DNA of 64,000 nucleotides from Corynebacterium xerosis NBRC 16721 = ATCC 373 (GTDB lineage Bacteria; Actinomycetota; Actinomycetes; Mycobacteriales; Mycobacteriaceae): positions 611,225 through 675,224 of the forward strand of contig NZ_BCRD01000001.1 of the NCBI RefSeq assembly GCF_001552415.1. Reading direction: 5' to 3'. The first letter of the stretch is position 1, and each line of letters begins with the position of its first letter. This document shows positions 12,218-21,346 of the stretch, in pieces. The position numbers were made by a program, and so were the translations under genes. A model generated the notes under the pieces. The model ran no database searches. It worked only from the letters and a program-made list of their open reading frames with translations, and had not been told where the DNA came from.

Positions 12218-12994
12218 CTATGCGCCGGCGGGGTCCTGCGGCGGTTCCGGGGGAAGAGGCTGCGTTTGCGGCGGTTCCGGGGGAAGAGGCTGCGTTTGCG
12301 TCGGTTGGGTGGGCTGCGTTTGGGTCGGTTGGGTGGGTTGCGTCGGTTGCGTCGTCGGGGTCGGCTGCGTCGTGGGTCGCGTCGTCGGTTCGGTGGTGGG
12401 GACCGTGGGCGTGGAGGTGCCGGTGCTTTCGCTTTCCGACGTCGACGTTTCCTCCGACGATGTCTCCGACGAACTTTCCGTCCTCGTCACCGACGTTTCC
12501 GTCGCCGTGGGGCGCTGGGTCGCCGTCCGGGACGTGGATGTCTTCGACGGCTTCGGCGGGGTCCGTTGCGAGCTGGATTCCTCTTCGTTCGTCGCCGGCG
12601 CCGCGTCGGGGTCGGGCAGCGCCACGGCCAGCACCGAACCGAGGGCCAGCAGGACGACGGCGATGGGGGCGATGAAACGCCAGCGCCGGTCGAGTACTGC
12701 GGCGGGGGCGTCGGGGTCGACGGCGGCGCGGTGTTCGCGGCTTTCATGCCACGACCACCATGCGCCCGGCAGAATCAGGCCGGCGGCGACGGCCGCTCCG
12801 ATGGCCACTCCGGGCAGACCACGCAGAGCGATGGCCGCGAAGAGACAAACGGCACCGGCGAGGATCGACAGCACGGCCAACGCGATTTTCCACAGCGGCG
12901 GGCGGGCCCATTCGGAGCCGTAGCCGCCGTCGTTGCCGTAACCGTCGGCGTTCGCGTTCCGGTCCATGTCCTCACCACCCGTGCCTTCCCTCAT
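12218..12994 (-). CDS. Two-pass membrane protein with Pro/Thr/Gln-rich tail
   Basis: About 258 residues; family not recognised. After a Gly/Asn-rich N-terminus there are hydrophobic segments at about 37-80 (LAVLSILAGAVCLFAAIAL and AIGAAVAAGLILPGAWW) and 110-130 (IAPIAVVLLALGSVLAVAL). The C-terminal 120 residues are Ser/Thr then Pro/Thr/Gln-rich (TQPTQ and LPPEPPQ units), probably an extended, surface-exposed tail. The last part is encoded by a perfect 30-bp tandem duplication (12241-12300). ATG 12994 and ATG 12967 are both possible; the latter has GGTGAGG close by, and a TACAGT -10 lies 9 nt before the former. Confidence 0.6.
   Translation of the reverse strand: MREGTGGEDMDRNANADGYGNDGGYGSEWARPPLWKIALAVLSILAGAVCLFAAIALRGLPGVAIGAAVAAGLILPGAWWSWHESREHRAAVDPDAPAAVLDRRWRFIAPIAVVLLALGSVLAVALPDPDAAPATNEEESSSQRTPPKPSKTSTSRTATQRPTATETSVTRTESSSETSSEETSTSESESTGTSTPTVPTTEPTTRPTTQPTPTTQPTQPTQPTQTQPTQPTQTQPLPPEPPQTQPLPPEPPQDPAGA
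12241..12300. repeat. Perfect 30-bp tandem duplication
   Basis: Bases 12241-12270 and 12271-12300 are identical. They encode two copies of the Pro/Gln/Leu-rich decapeptide in the C-terminal tail of the membrane protein. The copy number is likely to vary between strains. Confidence 0.9.
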
Positions 12995-13058
12995 CGTACC
13001 GCCCACTGTACGACCCATGGCGAAGCACAGCACCATTCGGTACGTGGCAACGGGCACG

Positions 13059-13100
13059 AAAAAACCCCGCCTACCTGCGGTGAAACAGGTGGCGGGGTTC
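13059..13100 (-). terminator. Intrinsic terminator downstream of the tRNA
   Basis: On the minus strand AACCCCGCC-ACCTG pairs with CAGGT-GGCGGGGTT around a loop of about 8 nt, followed by a run of T. It ends the tRNA transcript and also lies upstream of the membrane-protein gene. Confidence 0.88.
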
Positions 13101-13108
13101 ATCTCCGG

Positions 13109-13182
13109 TGCCCCCGGTGGGACTCGAACCCACACTGGACGGGTTTTGAATCCGTTGCCTCTGCCAATTGGGCTACAGGGGC
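13109..13182 (-). tRNA. tRNA with CAA anticodon (Leu codon UUG) but a short variable loop
   Basis: A 74-nt cloverleaf is readable: acceptor GCCCCTG with CGGGGGC plus discriminator A, T-arm GTGGG-TTCGAGT-CCCAC and a five-base variable region CCAGT. The anticodon loop TTCAAAA sits in stem ACGGA/CCCGT, which puts CAA at positions 34-36. The last stem pair is A31-C39, a mismatch. CCA is not encoded. Bacterial leucine tRNAs normally have a long variable arm, so the amino-acid identity is uncertain. Confidence 0.8.
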
Positions 13183-13210
13183 GCTCCAGGCTGCTCCGGT
13201 GCGGCCGGTG

Positions 13211-13223
13211 GCCATCGTGAAGC
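13211..13223 (-). repeat. Divergent dispersed-motif copy, GCTTCACGATGGC
   Basis: On the minus strand this reads GCTTCACGATGGCC, one base off the core, between the DUF368 stop and the tRNA. It is listed as a possible decayed copy only. Confidence 0.3.
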
Positions 13224-13236
13224 AACTCGAAGAATC

Positions 13237-14229
13237 TTAGCGCACGTCCTCCGGCTCCGAGAAACGGTGCTGGACCCACGCGACGACGCCCACGATGAAT
13301 GCGCCGAGCATGAACAGTCCCAGGGCCATCGGCCAGTCGTCGCCGACGCGCAGCATCGAGCCGTCCTCGGCCTGCCACGGCCACAGGGCGCGCAACGAAC
13401 CGAGCAGCAGACCGGCCATGGCGACGAGGGTGACGGTGTGCTTGTGCTCCAGCAGCCACTCCAGCAGACGCACGAACAGCACGATGCCCAGCAGCGCGCC
13501 GAGCATGAACACGCCCAGGTAGGCCAAGTCGCGCTGGTCGACGGCGGCCATGGTCGGCGCGTACAGGCCGGCCACGAGCAGGAAGAACGAGCCCGACACC
13601 CCGGGCAGCACCAGGGCGCAGATGGCGATCGACGCCGCGAAGAACACGATCCACAGCGACGGGTCGGTCGATGCGGTGGCCTGCGGCAGCGACGTCAGCC
13701 AGAACGTGGCCACGGCGAAGAACACGAAGATCGCGATCACCTTGCCCCGCATGCCCGGGCGCTCCAGCGCACCGGGGCGGATCTCCTGGAAGGGGATGAG
13801 CACCGACATGGCGATCATGCCCATGAACAGTGCCTTCGACGCAACCGGCTGGTCGGTGACGAACGATTCCATGATGCCGGCCATGGAGAAGACGACCGCG
13901 AGCATGCCGACGGCCACCGGCAGCAGCAGCCACCAATCGATCTTGCGGGCCGTGGCGCGCCAATCGCCCTTGGTCACGGCGTCCTTCGGGAGCTCCGTGA
14001 TGTTCTTCGCCGACGCGATCAGGCGCTCGTAGATGCCGGTGACCAGCGCGACCGTGCCGCCGGACACGCCGGGGACCGTCTCCGCGAGACCGATGAGGCC
14101 GCCGCGCACCACGTTGGCCGCCGTGCCGGCGGGCGTCGGAGGGCGGGGATCGGTGTTGACCGCCGGGCCGTCCACGGGTGCGGGCACGCGGGAGCGGGGG
14201 GCGGGCCGGGTGTTTTCGTTGGTATCCAT
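13237..14229 (-). CDS. DUF368 family, undecaprenyl-phosphate translocase-like membrane protein
   Basis: 330 residues and about eight to nine membrane segments. The family signatures GGLIGLAETVPGVSGGTVALVTGIYERLI (positions 43-71, key PGVSGGT) and a second ALVLPGVSGSFFLLVAGLY near 205 are clear; these PGVSG loops are typical of DUF368. Published work on DUF368 proteins assigns them recycling of the lipid carrier undecaprenyl phosphate across the membrane for envelope synthesis, so that role is likely here. A Pro-rich cytoplasmic N-terminus of about 35 residues precedes. A TAACAT -10 lies 9 nt before the ATG. Confidence 0.82.
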   Translation of the reverse strand: MDTNENTRPAPRSRVPAPVDGPAVNTDPRPPTPAGTAANVVRGGLIGLAETVPGVSGGTVALVTGIYERLIASAKNITELPKDAVTKGDWRATARKIDWWLLLPVAVGMLAVVFSMAGIMESFVTDQPVASKALFMGMIAMSVLIPFQEIRPGALERPGMRGKVIAIFVFFAVATFWLTSLPQATASTDPSLWIVFFAASIAICALVLPGVSGSFFLLVAGLYAPTMAAVDQRDLAYLGVFMLGALLGIVLFVRLLEWLLEHKHTVTLVAMAGLLLGSLRALWPWQAEDGSMLRVGDDWPMALGLFMLGAFIVGVVAWVQHRFSEPEDVR

Positions 14230-14379
14230 CGCGACGCGATGTTACTAGGTCATGGCCGAAAAACCCGTGGTGACGGAGGGTGGCGCGCGTCACATGGGGG
14301 TGCGGCGCCCGACTGCGCCGACGAGGATAAGTGCGCGGGCGGCGCGTCGGCGATGCGGGGCAGTGCGCGGGTGCCGCCG

Positions 14380-15000
14380 TCAGTCGCCGGCGGGGGAGAC
14401 CGGAACCTCGGTCGGGGTCTCCAGGACCCGCTGGATGTGGGCGCCGTATGAATCGACCGCCGCAGCCCCCTCCGAGGGGATGCCGCGGGCGTAGCTGACC
14501 AGGACGGTGCCCAGGCCGGTGTACATGGCCAGGGCGTACTGGCAACGCTGCTCGGCATCCTCGTCGCCGGTCACGCCGGGGGCCTCGTCACGGATGCGGT
14601 CGAACAGGGCGCCGCCGATGCTCTCCTGGAACTGGTCGGTGACCGTCTTCACCGCGGCCGGGCTGCCGGCGGTGGCCATCAGCAGCGCGACCAGCGAGCT
14701 GGTGGAGGAGCGGTCGCCGTTGATCGCGTCATCGGCCAGCGACGTGCCGATGTCCCCGAAGGGAACCTCGCAGATGAGATCCTTCATCGCCTCGAAGTTG
14801 ATCAGCTCCTCCAGGAGCCCTTCCTTGGTGCGGAAGTATTTGATGATCAACGGCGCGCTGACGCCGGCCTCGGTGGCAATCTCCTTGAGGGAGACCTTCG
14901 AGAATGGTTTCCGGGTGAAGTACGCCGCAGCCACCTCGACGATGCGGGCCCGGGTCGTCGCCGAGTTCTGGCGGCGCGGGCGGGAGGTTTCGCTATCCAT
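14380..15000 (-). CDS. TetR-family transcriptional regulator
   Basis: 206 residues. The N-terminal helix-turn-helix spans about residues 15-60: ARIVEVAAAYFTRKPFSKVSLKEIATEAGVSAPLIIKYFRTKEGLL in this interval, with the recognition helix SAPLIIKYF. The C-terminal ligand domain is not diagnostic. Start ATG 15000 is preferred over ATG 15012, because TATGCT (15008-15013) lies 7 nt upstream, the leaderless spacing used by many genes here. It diverges from polA across 350 bp and neighbours DUF368, either of which could be unrelated to its regulon. Confidence 0.82.
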   Translation of the reverse strand: MDSETSRPRRQNSATTRARIVEVAAAYFTRKPFSKVSLKEIATEAGVSAPLIIKYFRTKEGLLEELINFEAMKDLICEVPFGDIGTSLADDAINGDRSSTSSLVALLMATAGSPAAVKTVTDQFQESIGGALFDRIRDEAPGVTGDEDAEQRCQYALAMYTGLGTVLVSYARGIPSEGAAAVDSYGAHIQRVLETPTEVPVSPAGD

Positions 15001-15352
15001 GGTAAATAGCATAAAGCCGGTGGGGGTATGGACCTAGTTGGGGTGCCCGGGAATGGCTTCTTGTGGGGGTGGACGAGCGGCCGGACAGCCCCTGTCGGGG
15101 GTGGCGTTTCGGGCGGGCGTTGACTGATAGAGTTTCGGGGCCCGATCCATAGTTCCGATTTAATCTGCATTCGCCGGAATCGAGAGGGGGTAGCACCCCC
15201 GGCACCCCCAGCGCCGCTGGCGCTTTTCACATCGATTTTCCCCATGTTTGTCGCCGTGGGTCAAATGGGCCGGGGGTCGGTGATGACCGTCGTCGGCACC
15301 TGCGGCGGTGGGGGCGGTCCCCGCGCCGGCGCGTTTTCCTACACTGGTCCGC
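15001..15352. other. Divergent intergenic region between the TetR gene and polA
   Basis: It holds the TetR leaderless -10 at 15008-15013 on the minus strand and the polA -10 at 15340-15345 on the plus strand. In between are a TTGACT at about 15119 followed by TAGAGT, and several short GC-rich inverted repeats. No supported gene was seen. Confidence 0.5.
15340..15345 (+). promoter_or_regulatory. polA leaderless -10 (TACACT)
   Basis: TACACT is followed by 7 nt and then the polA ATG, placing the expected transcription start at or next to the start codon. Confidence 0.6.
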
Positions 15353-18058
15353 ATGAAACGAACCCTCATGCTGGTCGACGGCCACTCCATGGCCTTCCGG
15401 GCCTTCTTCGCGTTGCCCACCGACAATTTCTCCACCACCGGCGGGCAGTTCACCAACGCGGTGTACGGGTTCCTGTCCATGCTGGCGAACCTCCTGGCGG
15501 AAGAGAAGCCCACCCACGTCGCCGTCGCGTTCGACGTCGGCCGCAAGACCTTCCGCACGGACAAGTTCCCCGACTACAAGGCCCAGCGCGAGAAGACCCC
15601 CGAGGAGTTCCGCGGCCAGGTGCCGTTGCTGCAGCAGGTGCTCAAGGAAATGGGCATCGTCACGCTGGAGAAGGAGAACTACGAGGCCGACGACATCATC
15701 GCCACGTTGGCCACCGAGGCGCTGCCGGAGGGCTTCGAGACGCTCATCGTCACCGGCGATCGCGATGCGCTGCAGCTCGTCAACGATGCGACGACCGTCC
15801 TCTATCCCATGCGTGGCGTGTCGACGCTCCATCGCTTCACACCGGAAGCCGTGAAGGAGAAGTACGGACTGACGCCGGCGCAGTACCCGGATTTCGCCGC
15901 GTTGCGCGGCGACCCGTCGGACAATCTGCCCGGTGTCCCGGGCGTGGGCGAGAAGACGGCGCAGAAGTGGATCCTGCAGTACGGCAGCCTGGCCGAGCTC
16001 ATCGACCGCGTCGACGAGGTCCGAGGCAAGGTCGGCGACAACTTGCGCGAGCGAGTCGCCGCCGTGCAGATGAACCGCGACCTCACCGAGATGGTCAAGG
16101 ATCTTCCCTTGCCTTACGGCCCCGGTGAGCTGGAGCTGCGGCCGGCCGACGCTCAAGGCATCGCCGACTTCTTCGACCGCCTCGAGTTCGGCGACAGCCT
16201 CCGCGACCGGGTGTTCCGCACCCTGTCCGTCGAAGGCGCGGGCGTCACCGCCGCCGAGGGCGACTCCGGCACCGAGGTGGTCGTGGAGAGCCTCGACGAT
16301 GGTGCGCTGGCGGGGTGGCTCGCCGCCCGCCGCGGCCCCGCGGCCATCGACTACTCCGGCGGGGAGCTGGCCATCGCCGCGTCGGAGCATGAGGAGGAGC
16401 CGGCCACCGACGATGCAGCCGACGCCGACGAAACCACCGCAGCGTCCACCGTCTCCGCCATCGTCGTCGACCCTGCCGGGCTGGTGCCGGGCGACGCCGC
16501 AGCGTTGGCCGAATGGCTCGCCGGCGACCACCCGAAGATGGTCCACGATTCGAAGTCGACCATGCATGCCCTGTGGGGCCATGAGCTGGAGCTGTCCGGC
16601 GTCGTCCACGACACGTTCCTGGCCTCGTACCTCCTGAGGCCCAGCCAGCGCAGTTACACGCTGGACAACATCCTGCAGCGGCACCTCAACCGCACGCTGG
16701 CGCAGGCGGAGGGCCAGCTGACGCTGCTCGACGAGCCCGGCCCCGGCAACGCCGACCGCGCCGTCGCTGTGTTCGATCTCGCGGGTGCGCTGGCCGCGGA
16801 ACTCGACGCCAATGGGCTTTACGACGTCTACGCGGACATCGAGGTGCCTCTCGCGCCGGTTCTGGCGCGGATGGAGCGTGCCGGGATCGCGGTGGACGTC
16901 GCCAAGCTCAAGGCCCTGCGCGACGAGGCGGCGCAGGCGCAGGCCGCGGCCGAGGACGCGGCGCGCGGGATCGTCGACCGGCCGGAGCTGAATCTGGGGT
17001 CGCCGAAACAGCTGCAGGAGGTGCTTTTCGACCAGCTGGGCATGCCGAAGACCAAGAAGACGAAGACGGGCTACTCCACCGCCGCCAAGGAGCTGGAGAA
17101 CCTGGCCAAGACCAACGATCACCCGTTCCTGGAGCGGCTGATGGCGTTCCGCGAGTCGCAGAAGATGAAGTCGACCGTCGAGGGGTTGGTCAAGGCCGTC
17201 GGCGAGGACGGGCGAATTCACACGACGTTCAACCAGACCGTCGCCGCGACCGGCCGCCTGTCGTCGACCGAGCCGAACCTGCAGAACATCCCGGTGCGCA
17301 CCGAGTTCGGCCGCGAGATTCGATCGGCGTTCGTCGCCGGCGAGGGCTACGAGGGCCTGGTCACCGCCGACTACTCGCAGATCGAAATGCGCGTCATGGC
17401 GCACCTGTCCGGTGACGAGGGGCTCATCGACGCCTACCGGCGCGGCGAGGACCTGCACAACTACGTCGGCTCGAAGGTGTTCGACGTGCCGATCGACGGC
17501 GTGACGCCGGACCTGCGCCGCCGCGTGAAGGCGATGTCCTACGGCCTGGCCTACGGCTTGTCGGCGTTCGGCCTGGCCCAGCAGCTGGACATTCCGCAGG
17601 GCGAGGCGAAGCGCCTGATGGAGGAGTACTTCGAGCGTTTCGGCGGCGTCCGCGCCTACCTCGACGGCGTCGTGGAGCGCGCCCGCAAGGACGGCTACAC
17701 CGCGACGCTGTTCGACCGCCGCCGCTATCTGCCGGATCTCAACTCCGACAACCGCATGGCCCGTGACATGGCCGAGCGCGCCGCCCTGAACTCGCCGATC
17801 CAGGGCACGGCGGCGGACATCATCAAGGTGGCCATGCTGCGCGTCGACGATGCTTTGCGACGGGGCGGCGAGGACGGCCCCTACGCTTCCCGCGTGCTGC
17901 TGCAGGTCCACGATGAATTGGTCGTGGAGGTGGCTCCGGGTGAGCGGGAGGTCATCGAGGAGATGCTCCGCCGTGAGATGGACGCCGCCTTCGAACTGAA
18001 GGTGCCGCTCGACGTGTCCGTCGGCGCCGGCTCGAACTGGGACGAGGCGGCGCACTAG
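15353..18058 (+). CDS. polA: DNA polymerase I
   Basis: 901 residues. Residues 1-300 are the 5'-3' exonuclease (LVDGHSMAFRAFFALP, YEADDIIATLA, RGDPSDNLPGVPGVGEKTA). The middle region, about 300-500, is the inactive-type 3'-5' exonuclease fold: I cannot find the DEDD acidic set, and it carries an acidic Glu/Asp/Ala insertion near 345-380. The polymerase part, about 500-901, has motif A DYSQIEMRVMAHLSGD, the O-helix region RRRVKAMSYGLAYGLS and motif C LLQVHDELVVE. It fills gaps in excision repair and matures Okazaki fragments. The start is supported by the TACACT -10. Confidence 0.97.
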   Translation: MKRTLMLVDGHSMAFRAFFALPTDNFSTTGGQFTNAVYGFLSMLANLLAEEKPTHVAVAFDVGRKTFRTDKFPDYKAQREKTPEEFRGQVPLLQQVLKEMGIVTLEKENYEADDIIATLATEALPEGFETLIVTGDRDALQLVNDATTVLYPMRGVSTLHRFTPEAVKEKYGLTPAQYPDFAALRGDPSDNLPGVPGVGEKTAQKWILQYGSLAELIDRVDEVRGKVGDNLRERVAAVQMNRDLTEMVKDLPLPYGPGELELRPADAQGIADFFDRLEFGDSLRDRVFRTLSVEGAGVTAAEGDSGTEVVVESLDDGALAGWLAARRGPAAIDYSGGELAIAASEHEEEPATDDAADADETTAASTVSAIVVDPAGLVPGDAAALAEWLAGDHPKMVHDSKSTMHALWGHELELSGVVHDTFLASYLLRPSQRSYTLDNILQRHLNRTLAQAEGQLTLLDEPGPGNADRAVAVFDLAGALAAELDANGLYDVYADIEVPLAPVLARMERAGIAVDVAKLKALRDEAAQAQAAAEDAARGIVDRPELNLGSPKQLQEVLFDQLGMPKTKKTKTGYSTAAKELENLAKTNDHPFLERLMAFRESQKMKSTVEGLVKAVGEDGRIHTTFNQTVAATGRLSSTEPNLQNIPVRTEFGREIRSAFVAGEGYEGLVTADYSQIEMRVMAHLSGDEGLIDAYRRGEDLHNYVGSKVFDVPIDGVTPDLRRRVKAMSYGLAYGLSAFGLAQQLDIPQGEAKRLMEEYFERFGGVRAYLDGVVERARKDGYTATLFDRRRYLPDLNSDNRMARDMAERAALNSPIQGTAADIIKVAMLRVDDALRRGGEDGPYASRVLLQVHDELVVEVAPGEREVIEEMLRREMDAAFELKVPLDVSVGAGSNWDEAAH

Positions 18059-18106
18059 GGCGATGCCCGTGGGGCGACGGGCTGGATGGCGGGCCAGTTG
18101 TTTGCC

Positions 18107-18134
18107 CCGGTAGGTTGCGAACGCTTCCTACCGG
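18107..18134. terminator. Inverted repeat between convergent genes, possible bidirectional terminator
   Basis: CCGGTAGG and CCTACCGG form a perfect 8-bp stem with a 12-nt loop between the polA stop and the stop of the AddA-like gene. There is no T-run on either side, so its function as a terminator is uncertain. Confidence 0.45.
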
Positions 18135-18160
18135 AGCATGACGGCTAGTGCGCCGCGGGG

Positions 18161-21100
18161 TCACGGCCTGATCGCCACCACCAACCCCTTCAGCGGCAGG
18201 TGGACCAGGATCTCGGCGGGCCGTCCCGCGCCCGCCCGTTCCAGTGCGTCGGCGTAGCCGGAGAGCTGGCCGATGTAGTTCTTCCGGACATGGTCGATCG
18301 GGTCGTCTCCCGGATAGGTCTTGTGATCGATGAGGACCACGCGGCCGTCCGGAAGTTCCAGGAGCTGGTCGATCCAGCCCTCGTGAATCTGGTGGTCGTC
18401 GTTGCGCCAGGTCACCGGCACTTCCGAGCGGATCACGGCACCGGGGAACTCCGCATTCAGCCAATCCAGCCAGCGCCTGCCCAGGTCCGTCATCGTTTCG
18501 GCGGAGACGTGCGCGCCTACTCCCCAAGAATCGATGAGGCGCTCGGCGGCCCGCTCGCGCAGGTCCGCGCCGAGCGTGGCCAGCGGCAGGCCGAGGTAAC
18601 CATGGACGGCTTCGCCCACGCGCTCCCAATGCTGGCCTCCGCCGGAAACCAGCGGCGCGCCCAGCACGACGCGTTCGACGACGGCGGCCGCGGCCCTCTG
18701 GTCGTCGGTCGCGGCGATCGACGACGGCGCAACGCGCGCGGGCGCCAGTCGGCCGGCCGGTGCGGGGCCGCGCATCGAATCGAGGCCGGGGCGATGCCGC
18801 GACGGCATGGGCGGAGTCGCGTCGGCGTCGTCCCAGATCATCGCCTCGATCAGGGCGGGCACCTGGACCACGCTGCCCGCGGCGTCCTTCACCGCCACGT
18901 GGTCACCGACCGCCTTCATGGTCACCGGGGTGCCCTTTACGGCGGCGAAGTCCTCGAATCCCGACCGGGCGCACAGGATCGAGTGCTTGGCCGCGCGCGT
19001 CAGCGACACGTAGGCCAGGCGGCGGGCGTCCTCGACCTCGGCCGCCGCGCGTTCCTTCTGCACGGGTTGGGCGGCCATCGTCTCGACGATGACCTTCGCC
19101 TTGCCTGGTGCTGCGGGCCAGAACCGCAGGTAGCGGTCGCCCAGCGGATTCTCCAGCGTGGGCGCTTCGCGCGAGGCCACCCAATGACCGTCGGGCGTGA
19201 ACATGTCCTTGGGCTTGGGCACCGCGACGCACACCGCATCCCACTCGAGGCCCTTCGAGGAGTGCATGGTGCCCACGTACACCGAATCGTCGTCGCCGCC
19301 GGCCTCCGGAAGTTCATCGATGGCGTCGAACCAATTGAGGAATCCGGACAGCGACGTCGCCCCGCCCGCCGAGCGGGTCTCGTCCTGGTACTCGCGTGCC
19401 AGACCGGTGAAGGCGTCGAGCGATCCCATGCGCCGCGACGGTCGCGTCCATCCCACGATCCGGCGGCGCAGGTCCAGCGCATCGATGACCTGTCGGACGC
19501 ATTCGACCGGGGTGAGGTTCACCGCGGCGGTGCGCAGCTGCTGCAGCGGGGCGAGCGCCTCGTCGTCTGCCCAGGATCGCAACAGTTCGCTCCGCGATTC
19601 CCGGGTCGTATCGGCGGCCGTGAGCCGGGAGAACCAGGTGTCGTGCGCCGAGTGGTCATCGCACAGCACGATCAGTTCGACCAGCGAGCGGGTGTCCCGC
19701 GGATCGAGCAGGAATCCGAGTCCCGCCCGGATGACCTGGCCTTCCCGCGCCGTGCGCAGATCCGCCTTGTCGCCGGTGCAGGGGATGCCCGCCTCGGTGA
19801 GCGTGTCGACGATGTTCTCGACGTTGGACTTCGACCGTGCGAGAACGGCGATGTCCTTCGGCGCCGTGCCCTCCGCGATGAGCGAGGACACGCCCTTGGC
19901 GATCGCCCCGAACCACGGCGCATTCGACGTGCCGCCGTCGGTGGAGGGCTGCCAAACACGCACGTCACCGCCCTTGTGCTCGAACACTTTCGGTTCGGCG
20001 ACGCGGAGGCGGACGTCCGCGTCCGGCATCGACGCGGAAAACAGTTCGTTGGTCAGCGCCAGCGGCTCTCTGAAGGAACGCCAGGACCGATCGAGCTTTT
20101 CGACGGTGCCGTGAACGGCGAGCTCGTCGAAGGCGGCGGCCATCAGCTGCGGATCGGAACCGCGGAAACCGTAAATCGACTGCTTCGGGTCGCCGACCCA
20201 GATGACCTCGCCGGCCAGTTCGCCCAACTGGAAGAAAAGGGCGAGCTGGATCGGGTTGGTGTCCTGGAACTCGTCGACGACGAGGACCTCGTACGTTTCG
20301 GCGATGGCCGCGCGCACCGACGGCGACGTCGTGATGATTTCTAGCGCCAGGACCTCCTGGTCGGTGAAATCGATGAGGCCGAGCGCCTTCTTGTGGTCGT
20401 CGTACGCGGTCAGGCACGTGGCGGCGGTGCCGAGCACCAACCGCGTCAATGCGGCCATGTCCTCGCGGTAGGCGGGGCTGGCGGCGATGTCCGCGGCGAT
20501 CTCGGCGAAGCCCTCGAAGACTTTGCCGATGGCCTTGGGGGACTTCACGTCCGCGAGTTTCGCCCATTCGTTCCACGGGATCCGATCGACGTCGCGCGAC
20601 ATCGCCTTGGCCAGCTCCGCGAACTTGCGGCGGCGGCCAATGGCGGCATTGCGCTCGTCGCCCGCGTCCAGCTCGATCGCGGCTTCGCATGCAGAAATTG
20701 CATCACTTGCCCACATGGCACGGTCGTCGGTTTCGACGGCGCCAACCGATTCGCGATTGACCTGATCGAGGACCTCGATGAGCTCCGCGACCGACGCCTC
20801 GGCGGCGGTGGCGAGGCCCTCGGGGCCGATGAGGTTCTGCCGCGCGGTCTCCGCGATGGCGCGGACGGTGTCGGAGAAGGACTTCCGCTGATCGAACTCG
20901 TACGCGTCGACGGGCTTGTCGTATCCGGTCCGGCGCAGCAGATCGCGGTGGGCGTCCTCTGCATCGGCGATGACGGCATCGCAGGCGAGGTCGAAGGCCC
21001 TGGCGGCGGCGTCTTCGGTCAGCGTCTCGAGCTCGGGGGACAGGCCGGCGTCGATGGCGAAGTCGCGCACCAGCGTCGCCGACACCGAGTTGACGGTGCC

Positions 21101-21346
21101 GACCAGGGCGGAACCGATGGCCTGGGCCTGCTCCGCCAGGCCGTCTTCCATCAGCTTCGAGCGGATGCGCTCCGACAGCTCACCGGCGGCCTTCGTGGTG
21201 AAGGTCGTGGCGATGATGGCCGACGGCGACAACCCGTCCTTGATGCGGTCCGCGAGCTTGCCCGTGATCGTGTAGGTCTTGCCGGTGCCGGCGCTGGCGG
21301 TGATGATGGTCGACTTCATGGTGTTCTTCTGGTTCCCATCGGTCAT
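18161..21346 (-). CDS. AddA-like UvrD-family helicase with C-terminal nuclease domain
   Basis: 1061 residues. Superfamily 1 motor motifs: Walker A ASAGTGKTYT near residue 17, ATTFTTKAAGELSERI (motif Ia), VLVVDEFQDTNPIQ (motif II) near 340, WVGDPKQSIYGFRG (motif III), VGTMHSSKGLEWD (motif V) and AYVSLTRAAKHSI (motif VI). The C-terminal 150 residues match the AddA/RecB nuclease pattern: GWIDQLLEL, VVLIDHKTYPGDD and YIGQLSGYADAL. It should unwind and degrade double-strand DNA ends with its partner. It is coupled to the upstream AddB-like gene by an ATGA overlap. AdnA and AdnB of mycobacteria both carry motors, so this pair is organised differently. A defence role is possible but not shown. Confidence 0.8.
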   Translation of the reverse strand: MTDGNQKNTMKSTIITASAGTGKTYTITGKLADRIKDGLSPSAIIATTFTTKAAGELSERIRSKLMEDGLAEQAQAIGSALVGTVNSVSATLVRDFAIDAGLSPELETLTEDAAARAFDLACDAVIADAEDAHRDLLRRTGYDKPVDAYEFDQRKSFSDTVRAIAETARQNLIGPEGLATAAEASVAELIEVLDQVNRESVGAVETDDRAMWASDAISACEAAIELDAGDERNAAIGRRRKFAELAKAMSRDVDRIPWNEWAKLADVKSPKAIGKVFEGFAEIAADIAASPAYREDMAALTRLVLGTAATCLTAYDDHKKALGLIDFTDQEVLALEIITTSPSVRAAIAETYEVLVVDEFQDTNPIQLALFFQLGELAGEVIWVGDPKQSIYGFRGSDPQLMAAAFDELAVHGTVEKLDRSWRSFREPLALTNELFSASMPDADVRLRVAEPKVFEHKGGDVRVWQPSTDGGTSNAPWFGAIAKGVSSLIAEGTAPKDIAVLARSKSNVENIVDTLTEAGIPCTGDKADLRTAREGQVIRAGLGFLLDPRDTRSLVELIVLCDDHSAHDTWFSRLTAADTTRESRSELLRSWADDEALAPLQQLRTAAVNLTPVECVRQVIDALDLRRRIVGWTRPSRRMGSLDAFTGLAREYQDETRSAGGATSLSGFLNWFDAIDELPEAGGDDDSVYVGTMHSSKGLEWDAVCVAVPKPKDMFTPDGHWVASREAPTLENPLGDRYLRFWPAAPGKAKVIVETMAAQPVQKERAAAEVEDARRLAYVSLTRAAKHSILCARSGFEDFAAVKGTPVTMKAVGDHVAVKDAAGSVVQVPALIEAMIWDDADATPPMPSRHRPGLDSMRGPAPAGRLAPARVAPSSIAATDDQRAAAAVVERVVLGAPLVSGGGQHWERVGEAVHGYLGLPLATLGADLRERAAERLIDSWGVGAHVSAETMTDLGRRWLDWLNAEFPGAVIRSEVPVTWRNDDHQIHEGWIDQLLELPDGRVVLIDHKTYPGDDPIDHVRKNYIGQLSGYADALERAGAGRPAEILVHLPLKGLVVAIRP

